DNA of 64,000 bases from Devosia sp. ZB163 (lineage in GTDB: Bacteria; Pseudomonadota; Alphaproteobacteria; Rhizobiales; Devosiaceae): assembly GCF_028613635.1 (NCBI RefSeq), contig NZ_JAQRMY010000003.1, forward strand, positions 12,787 through 76,786, written 5' to 3'. This document shows positions 7,528 through 17,217 of the stretch, in pieces (position 1 is the stretch's first letter; each line of letters starts with the position of its first letter). The notes below the pieces were generated by a model that worked only from the letters and a program-made list of their open reading frames with translations, did no database searches and was not told the DNA's origin. Made by a program: the position numbers and the translations under genes.

Positions 7528-10500
7528 ATGACCACCGAAACCACTCGCGAAGCGCCGCTCGCTACCCTCCACCCCTGGTTCCTCGACCTCTATTCCCAGC
7601 TGCTGGCCAACCCCGTCGCCGCCGCGCCCGCGATCGCGTCCCGCCTTGCCGACGCCGACCCAACCGACCCAATCGAAGCCGCGCTGGCCCTCTATCTCGC
7701 CGCCCTCGATTCCCAGCCGCAGGCGCTGCAGTCGTCTCCCTCCCCCTCGGGGGGAGGGATCAAGGGTGGGGGGCAGCCCGCACCGGGTCACATGCTCCAC
7801 ACTCCCCACGCCCTCACCCTCCGCGACACCGTCGCGCGCCGCCTCGAGCGCGAGCTCTCGCCCAACCAGAACCACTTCACCGATACCTGGGTGGTCGCCC
7901 TGTGGGCCGCCGCCCTGCGCGAGGCCAATCATCTCGTCCGCCGTGAGGCCGATACGCGGCTCGTCGGCCGGGTGAAGAACCACGTCTATGCGCGCCATGT
8001 CCGCGCCGGCGGCCTCATGTCGTCGTCCGACAAGGCGACGCTCGATTTCGACGTCCTCCTCGCCGCCGTCCCGTTCGGCCTGTTCGATGTCGAGGATCTC
8101 GTCCTCGTCGACTCCGTCCGCGCCCTCGCTACGCCCGAGCGCATTGCCGCCGCCACGCCGGCCGATCGCCAGCTCCTCGCCTGGTACTGGGCCGAGCAGG
8201 GGAGCTATTCGCGGAGCCGCCAGCTTCTCGCCGAGACCCCGTCGGCCATCGTCGCCAACCGGCTCAAGGCGCATCGCCAGCTCGAAGCGCGCTTCATCCG
8301 CCATGCCCCCGATGGAAACGGCAATCGCTACGAGCCGCTGGTCGAGGAGCGCTTCCCGAAGCTCGTCACCGACACCGACGAGGTCACCGTCCGCGCCGTC
8401 GCCTCGCCGCTCTCGGCGGACGAGCCGCTGGAACTGCTGCTCGGCGACACCGTCCTCGCCGGCACGTTCAAGGGCGACTGCTGGGAGTTCATCCTGCCGC
8501 GCGCCGTTGGCGGATCGCTGGTCGAGTACCGTATCCGCTTCGCAAACCACCCGAACGTCGTTCAGGGACCGTTCATGTACGAGGTCCTGACCCGGATACG
8601 GAATGTCAGCGCCGCTGACCTCTCCGGCTCCCGCCTCGAGCTGCGGCCCGGCGCAAGTGCGGGAAACTTCTCGCCAATCCGCCTCGGCGCGGCGACGCTC
8701 ACCGCGGTCTCGTACCTCCACGATCGCGCCGGGAAAATCCGCGAAATCTCAGCCACTCTCAGCCATTCGCCCTGCGGCTGGTACGGCTTCGGCGAGCGCT
8801 ACAATGCGCTGGACCAGGCCGGCAATCGCATCGATCAGTTCGTCTACAACCAGTATAAGGAACAGGGGCTCAGGACCTACATGCCGATGCCGGTCGGCTA
8901 CACCGATGCCGGCTTCGGCCTCCACATCGCGACCGATTCCTACTCCTGGTTCGACCTCTCGACCCCCGGCGAGACCCGTTTCGGCGTCGAGGCCGATAGC
9001 CTCGCCATCGACCTGTTCACCGGCACCGTCGCCGAGCAGATCAGCCAGTTCATGGCCCTAACCGGCGACCCCGAGCCGGTGCCCGCCTGGGCACTAGGCC
9101 CCTGGATGTCCTCGAACAACTGGGACAGCGAGGCCGAGGTGCGAAAGCAGGTCGCCCTCACCCTCGAGCACCAGATCCCGGCCACCGTTCTGGTCATCGA
9201 GGCCTGGTCCGACGAGGCGACGTTCTACATCTTCAATGACGCGCAGTACGCCGAAAGGCCCGGCGCCGAGGCGTTTGCCTACGGCGATTTCAGCTTCCCC
9301 GAATGGGGCCGCTGGCCCGATCCCAAGGGTCTGGCCGATCACCTGCACGACAACGATCTCCGCCTGATCCTCTGGCAGATTCCCATCATCAAGCAGTCCC
9401 CGGCGCTGAAGCACGCGCAGAAGCGCAACGACGAAAGCCATTTCTTCGCTGAGGGTTATGGGGTGAAACACCCCGACGGCACGCCGCTCCGGTTGCCCGA
9501 GGGCTGGTTCAAGGACAGCCTGCTGATGGACTTCACCAATGCGGAAGGCCGCGACTGGTGGTTCTCGAAGCGCCAGTACCTGATCGACGATCTGGGCGTC
9601 GACGGCTTCAAGACCGACGGCGGCGAGATGGTGTGGGGCAGGGACCTCGTCTTCGCCGATGGACGCACCGGGCTCGAAAACCGCAACGCTTATCCCCGCG
9701 ACTATATCTCGGCGTATTATCGGTTCGCGCAACAGAACGGGGGCATCTGCTTTTCGCGCGCGGGCTACACGGGTGCGCAGACTTTCCCGGCGCATTGGGC
9801 CGGCGATGAACGATCGACGTGGGAAGCGTTCAAACGGTCCATCCTCGCCGGCCTCTCGGCCGGAATGTCGGGTGTGATCTTCTGGGGTTGGGACATGGCA
9901 GGCTTTTCGGGCGAAGTTCCGAGCGCCGAACTCTATGTCCGGTCGGCGCAGATGGCCTGCTTCTGCCCGATCATGCAGTACCACGCCGAGAGCAAGGCCG
10001 AGTTCAACCAGGACCGCACACCCTGGAACATTGCCGAGCGCTCGGGCGACGAGCGGGCGCTGAGCGGCTACCGGTTCTATGCGAACCTGCGCATGTCGCT
10101 GATGCCGTACCTCGTCCGCGAAGCCGCCTGGTGCGTCGCCGAGCGTCAGCCACTGATGCGCGCAATGCTGCTTGATTATCAATCAGATAGCGAGGTCGTC
10201 CCCCTCTGGGACCAGTACATGTTCGGCCGCGACCTGCTCGTTGCCCCGATCATCCGCGAGGGCGATACGAGCCGCTCGGTCGTCTTGCCAGAAGGGCGCT
10301 GGTGGCACCTGTTCCAGAACCGCTGGTACGAGCCCGGCACGCATCAAGTCACTGCGCCGCTTGAGGAAATCCCGGTCTTCCTGAGCGAAGGCAGCATCCT
10401 GCCGCTGGCCTTCGACCGCGAGGTTCACCTTGGCGCCAGCATGCCGTCCCGGCTCGATGCCCCGGGCACGCTCGTCCTGCTGGTCGCCGGCCTCGCCGAA

Positions 10501-10707
10501 GGTAGTCCCGCCCGCCACGAAGGCATCACGCTCGAACGTTCGGGCGATACCGTCCGCATCGTCGGCGAGGCTCCGCTCGTTCGTCGCTGCCTGCTGGTGT
10601 TCGCCGATCGACCCGCACAGGTGGAGGTCGATGGCGTCCCTCATGTCATTGGCGCGTTGTCACTTTCGGGCGTGCCGCTGCCGATGGTCGAGCTCAGCGC
10701 CGGTTGA
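7528..10707 (+). CDS. Glycoside hydrolase family 31 (alpha-glucosidase/alpha-xylosidase type)
   Basis: A 1059-residue enzyme without a signal peptide, hence cytoplasmic. The GH31 barrel is in the second half. The nucleophile motif DGFKTDGGE places the catalytic Asp at 697, and WAGDERSTW places the acid/base Asp at about 760. WGWDMAGFSG and the CPIMQYHAES loop are also typical. A beta-sandwich region precedes the barrel and another follows it. The first 280 residues or so are unlike the standard N-domain and I cannot assign them; residues about 70-86 come from a repeat element. It probably cleaves the substrate brought in by the upstream importer. The KTDGGE form leans towards alpha-xylosidase-like members, but specificity is uncertain. 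ATG 7528 was chosen because the upstream frame is repeat sequence. Confidence 0.92.
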   Translation: MTTETTREAPLATLHPWFLDLYSQLLANPVAAAPAIASRLADADPTDPIEAALALYLAALDSQPQALQSSPSPSGGGIKGGGQPAPGHMLHTPHALTLRDTVARRLERELSPNQNHFTDTWVVALWAAALREANHLVRREADTRLVGRVKNHVYARHVRAGGLMSSSDKATLDFDVLLAAVPFGLFDVEDLVLVDSVRALATPERIAAATPADRQLLAWYWAEQGSYSRSRQLLAETPSAIVANRLKAHRQLEARFIRHAPDGNGNRYEPLVEERFPKLVTDTDEVTVRAVASPLSADEPLELLLGDTVLAGTFKGDCWEFILPRAVGGSLVEYRIRFANHPNVVQGPFMYEVLTRIRNVSAADLSGSRLELRPGASAGNFSPIRLGAATLTAVSYLHDRAGKIREISATLSHSPCGWYGFGERYNALDQAGNRIDQFVYNQYKEQGLRTYMPMPVGYTDAGFGLHIATDSYSWFDLSTPGETRFGVEADSLAIDLFTGTVAEQISQFMALTGDPEPVPAWALGPWMSSNNWDSEAEVRKQVALTLEHQIPATVLVIEAWSDEATFYIFNDAQYAERPGAEAFAYGDFSFPEWGRWPDPKGLADHLHDNDLRLILWQIPIIKQSPALKHAQKRNDESHFFAEGYGVKHPDGTPLRLPEGWFKDSLLMDFTNAEGRDWWFSKRQYLIDDLGVDGFKTDGGEMVWGRDLVFADGRTGLENRNAYPRDYISAYYRFAQQNGGICFSRAGYTGAQTFPAHWAGDERSTWEAFKRSILAGLSAGMSGVIFWGWDMAGFSGEVPSAELYVRSAQMACFCPIMQYHAESKAEFNQDRTPWNIAERSGDERALSGYRFYANLRMSLMPYLVREAAWCVAERQPLMRAMLLDYQSDSEVVPLWDQYMFGRDLLVAPIIREGDTSRSVVLPEGRWWHLFQNRWYEPGTHQVTAPLEEIPVFLSEGSILPLAFDREVHLGASMPSRLDAPGTLVLLVAGLAEGSPARHEGITLERSGDTVRIVGEAPLVRRCLLVFADRPAQVEVDGVPHVIGALSLSGVPLPMVELSAG
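7736..7785. repeat. Palindromic repeat remnant inside the GH31 gene
   Basis: The tract CTCCCTCCCCCTCGGGGGGA and the G-rich sequence after it match the hairpin family seen at 3895 and 5022. Here it is read as a Ser/Pro/Gly-rich stretch (SPSPSGGGIKGGGQPAPG) in the N-terminal domain. Confidence 0.65.
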
Positions 10708-10729
10708 ACGCCGGCGTCCGGGTCAGGGG

Positions 10730-11404
10730 TCAGGCCGCGAAGGTGCGGTGTGTCGATGCCCGGAAATGGGCCTCCATCGCCGCAATGGCCCCCGCCACAT
10801 CGCGCTGCTCGAGCGCGGCGATGACGCGCATGTGCTCGTCTACCGTATCGACCAGATAGCCGCGGAAGCCAGGGCGGCGGTGGACGCGCTGCGCCATGCG
10901 GATGTTCTCCTGCAGGCGCTCGTGCGTATCGAGGATGGCGCGGTTGCCCAGTGAGGCGACGATCTCGCGATGCATGCGGCCATCGAGCTCGAGGAACGGG
11001 ATGTGCGCCGCCTCGAACGGGCTGCCGTCGGTGAGGCTGATGCGGCACTTCTCGTGGTTCAGGCGCATCTCGGCGAGCCAGGCATCCGAGACGGTGTCGC
11101 CGAAGCTCTTCAGCGCAAAGATCTCGATCATGATGCGGAACTGGTAGTTCTCGCGGATGAACGCCACCTCCGGGTAGACGATCTTGATGCCGGCGCGCGG
11201 CTTGATTTCGACGAGCCCGAACTCCTCCAGCAGCACCAGCGTTTCGCGCAGCGGCGAAAGCGACAGGCCGAGCAGTTCGCACAGCTCGGATTGGGTCACC
11301 ACCATGCCGGCCTCGAGCGTGCCGTCATTCATCGCCTTGCGGAAGCGGCGGTAACCTTCGTTGTCATTGCGGACGTCAGACATGTGCACCGGTGAACTGG
11401 TCAA
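10730..11404 (-). CDS. GntR-family transcriptional regulator (FadR/FCD type)
   Basis: A 224-residue regulator. The winged HTH is at about residues 17-75 (VTQSELCELLGLSLSPLRET, then the wing VEIKPRAGIKIV). The C-terminal all-helical FCD-like ligand domain has the metal-site pattern (ELDGRMHREI; DEHMRVIAALE). ATG 11404 or the internal ATG 11383 may be used. It is transcribed away from the sugar-acid operon that starts at 11601, and a perfect 11-bp inverted repeat in the shared 240-bp region is its probable operator. GntR-FCD proteins often sense sugar acids, which fits the enolase-superfamily dehydratase in the operon. Confidence 0.92.
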   Translation of the reverse strand: MTSSPVHMSDVRNDNEGYRRFRKAMNDGTLEAGMVVTQSELCELLGLSLSPLRETLVLLEEFGLVEIKPRAGIKIVYPEVAFIRENYQFRIMIEIFALKSFGDTVSDAWLAEMRLNHEKCRISLTDGSPFEAAHIPFLELDGRMHREIVASLGNRAILDTHERLQENIRMAQRVHRRPGFRGYLVDTVDEHMRVIAALEQRDVAGAIAAMEAHFRASTHRTFAA

Positions 11405-11548
11405 GAGGCGTTTTCGGACCTCTGTATATCAACAGGCGATTTGGAAATCTCACGAAAACGCCCGTGAACACAGGTTTCTGCGGAACCTGCGAGCTACCAG
11501 ACCCCCGCCGAAGGGCGAGATATCCACCCATTGGCACGCTGTAGCGCC

Positions 11549-11586
11549 TTGACTTGAGATATTATTGCCTCTCATTAATATCTCAA
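11549..11586 (+). promoter_or_regulatory. Promoter with overlapping perfect 11-bp inverted repeat (operator)
   Basis: A TTGACT -35 box (11549-11554) overlaps the left arm of an inverted repeat: TTGAGATATTA (11554-11564), 11 bases, then TAATATCTCAA (11576-11586). The likely -10 (TCATTA at 11572, or the adjacent TTAATA) lies in the spacer and right arm. This is the only AT-rich patch in the area. A repressor bound here would block the promoter of the importer operon. The divergent GntR regulator is the obvious candidate. The remainder of the 11405-11600 gap shows no gene. Confidence 0.7.
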
Positions 11587-11600
11587 CGGGGAGGGTCAGC

Positions 11601-11645
11601 ATGAAGCTGGTGATGGTGTCGCACTCGGCGGCCGGGGGCTGCTAG
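11601..11645 (+). CDS. 14-codon leader ORF coupled to the ATPase gene
   Basis: ATG at 11601 is preceded by a strong Shine-Dalgarno (GGGGAGGG, 11588-11595) and encodes MKLVMVSHSAAGGC before TAG 11643-11645. The stop codon directly abuts the GTG start of the ATPase gene (11646), which has no comparable ribosome site of its own. This points to translational coupling through a short leader peptide. It could instead be the degenerate start of a lost gene. There is no run of one regulatory codon as in classical attenuation leaders. Confidence 0.45.
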   Translation: MKLVMVSHSAAGGC

Positions 11646-12761
<1,116 letters not shown>

Positions 12762-12798
12762 ATCCGGCGCAAAACCGGAAACACAGGAGGAGAGACTA

Positions 12799-14064
12799 AT
12801 GCTTCGTACAAGGACCGCCGCGCTTGCCGGCGGTGTAGCGCTGAGCCTCGTGGCCGGTGCAGCGACGGCCCAGGATGCGGTGACGCTGAACGTCTGGTCG
12901 GACACGCCGCGCCTCACGATGTTCGATCTCTACGACAAAACGCACGACAACGTGACGCTCAACGTCACGACCGTCGCGCCGGCCGATCTGATCGCCAAGA
13001 TCCAGCTGGCGCTGCAGGCAAAGAGCGAGATCCCCGACGTGATCTTCATGTCGGATATCGGCTACACCGCGCAGCTCTCGACCCGCCGCTCGAACTACCT
13101 GCTCGATCTGACCGACAAGGTGCCGCAGGCGCTGCAGGACGAGTTCTACCCGAACGGCAACTCGCCGTGCCATGTGAACGGCAAACTGCTGTGCATGCGC
13201 AACGACCTCGCGCACATGATCGTCTGGTACGACAAGGACGCCATGGCGGCCCTCGGCAAGGCCGTGCCGACGACCTGGGAGGAGTTCCAGAAGCTCGGCG
13301 AGGAACTGGGGCCACAGGGCTACAGCCTGGGCACCGGCGTCGAGGCGTTCCCGCTCTACGCGATGCTGGTGTCCGACGGCTGCGACATGGTGATGCCGGT
13401 CGAAGGCAAGGAAGATACTGTCAAGATCGACCTCACCACCGACAAGTGCCTGAAGCCGGCGAAGATGGTCGACGCTATGCTGGCGAATGGCAGCCTGACC
13501 AAGATCGGGCCGTTCGAGCCGGATTTCGTGGCGAAGGCCAAGGATGGCAAGATCCCGCTGATGATCGGGCCGACCTGGTTCGGCGAATACGTGATCAAGC
13601 CGACCTATGAATGGCCGGCCGGCAAGCTCGCCGCGGCTCTGCCGCTGAAGTGGGACGACCAGAGCCAGCCGCTGACCTGGAGCTGGGGTGGCGGCACCTA
13701 CGGCGCCTGGAAGGACACCGCGCACCCGGCCGAAGCCGTCGACCTCGTGACCTGGATGTCGACCGACGTCGCCAACCAGACTGGGGCCGTGACGCTGCCG
13801 GCGCACCGTCCTTCGGCTGAAGCCTGGGGTGCGCGCCTCGCGAGCGATGCCTACTATGCCGATCCGAACGTCTTCCAGGTGGAAGCCGAGGCGGCGCAGT
13901 TCAGCCACCCGGGCTACGCGAGCCTGCGCTTCTCGGTCAGTGACGCGATCGCCAAGGTCGTGGTGCAGCCTCTCGCCAGCGGCGGCACGGTCGAGGGCGC
14001 CCTGCCGGCGCTGCAGACCGAACTCGTCAACCTCGCCAAGCTCAACGGCTACCAGGTCGAGTAA
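12799..14064 (+). CDS. Sugar ABC transporter substrate-binding protein (family 1)
   Basis: A 421-residue binding protein with a signal peptide of about 25 residues (MLRTRTAALAGG...AATAQ). An ACAGGAGGAGAG ribosome site precedes ATG 12799. The mature protein begins DAVTLNVWSDTPRL. It contains four cysteines: two close together at about residues 120-130 (SPCHVNGKLLCM) and two at 198 and 219. Two disulphides are possible, unusual for this class. Permeases follow at 14119 and 15062. The ligand is probably the sugar acid or its oligomer used by the dehydratase at 16022 (inference). Confidence 0.94.
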   Translation: MLRTRTAALAGGVALSLVAGAATAQDAVTLNVWSDTPRLTMFDLYDKTHDNVTLNVTTVAPADLIAKIQLALQAKSEIPDVIFMSDIGYTAQLSTRRSNYLLDLTDKVPQALQDEFYPNGNSPCHVNGKLLCMRNDLAHMIVWYDKDAMAALGKAVPTTWEEFQKLGEELGPQGYSLGTGVEAFPLYAMLVSDGCDMVMPVEGKEDTVKIDLTTDKCLKPAKMVDAMLANGSLTKIGPFEPDFVAKAKDGKIPLMIGPTWFGEYVIKPTYEWPAGKLAAALPLKWDDQSQPLTWSWGGGTYGAWKDTAHPAEAVDLVTWMSTDVANQTGAVTLPAHRPSAEAWGARLASDAYYADPNVFQVEAEAAQFSHPGYASLRFSVSDAIAKVVVQPLASGGTVEGALPALQTELVNLAKLNGYQVE

Positions 14065-14072
14065 CTGACCGG

Positions 14073-14098
14073 CCGGATGCGTCTTCGGGCGCGTCCGG
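14073..14098 (+). other. Stem-loop after the binding-protein gene
   Basis: CCGGATGCG and CGCGTCCGG pair (one G-U in RNA) around TCTTCGGG, directly after the binding-protein stop. There is no T-run, so it is better read as a 3' mRNA stabiliser or partial attenuator than as a full terminator. It can explain higher binding-protein than permease levels. Confidence 0.55.
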
Positions 14099-14118
14099 TC
14101 CTATCGGGCGGGGCATCC

Positions 14119-15054
14119 ATGAGCGCGACGGCAATGGCATCAGACGTGAGGGCGGCGGCGAGCGATCGCGTCCGCAGGGCCAGGCAGAAGGCACGGCGCG
14201 ATACGCGCATGTCGTATCTGCTCTTGGCGCCCTACCTGATCCTGCTGCTGATGTTCGGGCTGTTCCCGATCGCCTATGCGTTCGGGCTCAGTTTCTTCGA
14301 CACTATCGAAATGGTGTTCTGGGGCTTCACCAACTACCAGTTCGTGTTCGACGATTTCCGCGTGCCGGCGAGCGTCGTCAACGTCCTGGCGTTCGTTGCG
14401 ATCTGGGTGACGCTGACGATGATCGGCGTGGCGATGCTGTCGCTGATGCTGGACAGCATCAATCGCAAGACCGCCAACACGCTGAGGACGATCTATTTCC
14501 TGCCCGGCGCCGTCACCTCGTCGGCCATCGTGGTGCTGTGGCTGTTCGTGCTCGACCCTTCGGTCAGCCCGTTCCAGCCGGTGCTGCACACGCTGGGCTG
14601 GGGCACACGGGCGGACGTGATCTCGGGCATAGGCCTCGCCGGGGTGTTCGCCATCATGGCGTATTTCTCGGCCTCGGGCGGCTGGATCGTCGTGTTCGGC
14701 GGGGCGCTGTCGAGCCTCCCCACCGAAGTGATGGAAGCGGCGCGCATCGATGGCGCCAACCGGTTCCAGCTCGCGACACGGATCAAGCTGCCGATGATCT
14801 GGCGCTCGCTGGTGCTGATGGGGATTTTGAGCTTTGCCGGCGGGTTGCAGCTGTTCGTCGAGCCGCAACTGATGGGGCTCGCCGGCCCGCAGTTCGCGCA
14901 GAACGACTGGTCGCTGAACCAGATGGCGTTCCAGTACGCGTTCCGGATGGGCGATTTCGGTGCCTCGGCGGCGCTGTCGACGCTGCTTGTCGGGGCCTCG
15001 ATCGTCATCGCGCTGGTGATCGTCTTCGCCACCAAGTTCTACAAGATCGATTGA
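14119..15054 (+). CDS. Sugar ABC transporter permease, MalF type (CUT1)
   Basis: A 311-residue permease with a long basic N-terminal tail (about residues 14-32) before the first helix (SYLLLAPYLILLLMFGLFPI). Six helices are visible and the EAA loop reads MEAARIDGANRFQLATRIKL at about residues 210-229. ATG 14119 was preferred to an upstream in-frame ATG at 14077, which lies inside the stem-loop after the binding-protein gene. It is followed 7 bp later by the partner permease. Confidence 0.93.
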   Translation: MSATAMASDVRAAASDRVRRARQKARRDTRMSYLLLAPYLILLLMFGLFPIAYAFGLSFFDTIEMVFWGFTNYQFVFDDFRVPASVVNVLAFVAIWVTLTMIGVAMLSLMLDSINRKTANTLRTIYFLPGAVTSSAIVVLWLFVLDPSVSPFQPVLHTLGWGTRADVISGIGLAGVFAIMAYFSASGGWIVVFGGALSSLPTEVMEAARIDGANRFQLATRIKLPMIWRSLVLMGILSFAGGLQLFVEPQLMGLAGPQFAQNDWSLNQMAFQYAFRMGDFGASAALSTLLVGASIVIALVIVFATKFYKID

Positions 15055-15061
15055 GGGCGCA

Positions 15062-15949
15062 ATGAGCACCAGAACCGCACCGATGCGGATCAATCCCGGC
15101 AGGTTCGTGGTCTTTGCGACGCTGGCCTTCGCGGTGTGCTTCTACGGCATTCCGCTGCTCTGGCTGTTCATCGCGGGAACCCGGTCGGAATCCTCGCTGC
15201 TGACGCAATCGCCGTTCGCACTGGGCGACTGGGACTCGTTCGCCCGCACCTGGACCAACCTCACCACCTACAACAACTTCCAGATCCTCACCTGGACGGT
15301 GAACTCGCTGATCTACGTGGTGGGCGGGGTGCTGCTGTCGCTGATCGCCTGCATTCCTGCGGGCTACGCACTGGCGGCATCGGAGTTCCCGGGGCGCCGG
15401 CTCGTTCTGATCTTCACGCTGATCGCGATGATCACGCCATCGACGGCCGTGGTGCTGCCGATCTTCCTCGAGCTCAACATGCTCGGGCTCAGCAACACCT
15501 ATGCCGGGCTGATCCTCGCGTCGGGCTTTTTCCCGTTCGGCGTGTACCTGACCTACGTCTACTTTTCGACCTCGCTGCCCAAGGGCGTGATGGATTCCGC
15601 GCGGGTCGATGGGGCCAACCGGTTCCAGCTGTTCAGCCGGATCGCGCTGCCGCTGGCCCGGCCGATCATCGCGCTGGTGGCGTTCTTCAGCTTCCTTGGC
15701 ATCTGGTCGAACTACTTCCTCGCCTTCGTGCTGCTCAGCGACGACAAGCTCTACAACCTGCCGGTGGGGCTGACGGCGCTGGTGAGCGGTTCAGGCGCGC
15801 TCAGCAACCTGCCGTCCAACGATGTGCCGATCAAGAAACCGGAGGTGGTGCTCGCCGCCATCCTCGTGGTGCTGCCGGTGCTGCTGATTTTCATGGCCGC
15901 ACAGCGGTTCGTGCGCTCCGGCATGCTGTCGGGCGCGGAAAAGGGTTAG
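15062..15949 (+). CDS. Sugar ABC transporter permease, MalG type (CUT1)
   Basis: A 295-residue permease with six predicted helices. The EAA loop (MDSARVDGANRFQLFSRIAL) lies near residues 177-196 and the protein ends with the usual QRFVRSGMLSGAEKG-type tail. It completes the importer formed with the genes at 11646, 12799 and 14119. It is separated from the dehydratase gene by 72 bp that contain a short hairpin. Confidence 0.94.
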   Translation: MSTRTAPMRINPGRFVVFATLAFAVCFYGIPLLWLFIAGTRSESSLLTQSPFALGDWDSFARTWTNLTTYNNFQILTWTVNSLIYVVGGVLLSLIACIPAGYALAASEFPGRRLVLIFTLIAMITPSTAVVLPIFLELNMLGLSNTYAGLILASGFFPFGVYLTYVYFSTSLPKGVMDSARVDGANRFQLFSRIALPLARPIIALVAFFSFLGIWSNYFLAFVLLSDDKLYNLPVGLTALVSGSGALSNLPSNDVPIKKPEVVLAAILVVLPVLLIFMAAQRFVRSGMLSGAEKG

Positions 15950-15961
15950 CGGCCACGGGCG

Positions 15962-15980
15962 GACTTGGCGAGGCCAAGTC
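15962..15980. other. Short hairpin between permease and dehydratase genes
   Basis: GACTTGGC and GCCAAGTC are a perfect 8-bp stem with a GAG loop, flanked by GCGGCC-type outer pairing. There is no T-tract. It may modulate read-through into the dehydratase gene, which has its own strong AGGAGG ribosome site. Confidence 0.45.
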
Positions 15981-16021
15981 CTGCCTGGAGCGGCCGCATA
16001 GGATCTACCTAGGAGGACTGA

Positions 16022-17176
16022 ATGAAGATCACGGGGTTCACGGCATGGCTGGTCGAGCACGAGCCGGGACCGAAGTTCATCTGGCGCGACGGCATTCCCG
16101 GCTCGCACGGTGACATCCCGCGCGGTTCCAGGCCGCACAAGGCAGTCATCCGCATGGAGACCGATGCCGGCATCGACGGCGTCATCGAGATGGGGCGCGG
16201 CGAGGCGGTGATCGACCTGGTGCGGCGGCGCTACCACGAGTTCATCGGCGAGAACCCGTTGCTGACCGAGCGGATGTGGCGGCTGATCTGGGAACTCGAC
16301 CGCATCGAAGAGTTCCACATGCGCACGCTCGGCATGCTCGACATGCTGTGCTGGGACGTGAAATCGCAGCACGCCAGGATGCCGATCTACCAGATGCTGG
16401 GCGGCGACGACCGGGTAGTGCCGGCTTATGCCTCGACGGTCACCTGGCCGACGATGGATGAGTACGAGCGCTACATCAAGATGAGCCGCGACGTCGGCTT
16501 CAAGGCGTTCAAGCTGCACGCCTGGGGCGGTCCGGTGAAGCGCGACATCGAGCTCTGCAAGAACCTCCGCAAGTGGGTCGGGCCCGATGCGGACCTGATG
16601 TTCGACGGCTCGGCCGGCTGGGACTACGTCAACGCGCTGGAGTTCGGCAAGGCGATTCAGGACCTCGGTTTCCTCTGGTACGAGGAGCCGATGCGCGAGT
16701 TCCACCTCGGCAGCTACACCAAGCTCTGCGAGAAGCTCGATATCCCGATCCTCGCCGCCGAAACCTCGGACGGCGTGCATGGCAACATGGCGACCTGGAT
16801 CGAGAACAGGGCGCTCGACATGACGCGCGTCTCGACCTTCTACAAGGGCGGCTTCACCGGCTCGATGAAGGTGGCGCACCTCTCGGAAAGCCACGGCATG
16901 CGGGCCCAGGTGCACGGCATGGGACTCGAGAACGCGCAGATCTGCGCCGCCATCTCGAACAACGATTATTACGAGCAACTCGTGATGAACGAGGAGCAGA
17001 TCAAGGGCCTCGACAAGCTCGGGCCGCTGTCGATCGTCGACGGCAACCTGACGGTCAGCGACGAGCCCGGCATCGGCTACGAGTTCGATTTCAAGAAGCT
17101 CGACGAAACCGCGCTTGCCAAGATCGAGGTCACAGAGCGGCTGAGGCCGATCGGCGCGGAGGTGCCGTGGCACTGA
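16022..17176 (+). CDS. Enolase-superfamily sugar-acid dehydratase (mandelate racemase family)
   Basis: A 384-residue enzyme of the mandelate racemase/muconate lactonising group. Catalytic KxH is at K164-L-H166. The Mg ligands D195 (LMFDGS), E221 (LWYEEP) and E247 (AAETSDG) are spaced as in mandelate racemase, and a general-base His is at 298 (QVHGMG). This combination is typical of acid-sugar dehydratases, which convert an aldonic or uronic acid to a 2-keto-3-deoxy acid. KxH rather than KxK separates it from mandelate racemase itself. It is embedded between two complete sugar importers, so the transported compound is likely a sugar acid or is oxidised to one. The exact substrate is unknown. 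No aldolase or kinase for the product is in this window. Confidence 0.92.
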   Translation: MKITGFTAWLVEHEPGPKFIWRDGIPGSHGDIPRGSRPHKAVIRMETDAGIDGVIEMGRGEAVIDLVRRRYHEFIGENPLLTERMWRLIWELDRIEEFHMRTLGMLDMLCWDVKSQHARMPIYQMLGGDDRVVPAYASTVTWPTMDEYERYIKMSRDVGFKAFKLHAWGGPVKRDIELCKNLRKWVGPDADLMFDGSAGWDYVNALEFGKAIQDLGFLWYEEPMREFHLGSYTKLCEKLDIPILAAETSDGVHGNMATWIENRALDMTRVSTFYKGGFTGSMKVAHLSESHGMRAQVHGMGLENAQICAAISNNDYYEQLVMNEEQIKGLDKLGPLSIVDGNLTVSDEPGIGYEFDFKKLDETALAKIEVTERLRPIGAEVPWH

Positions 17177-17217
17177 CATATCCAAGTTCGTAACTGAGCA
17201 TCAGGAGGAGGACGCTC

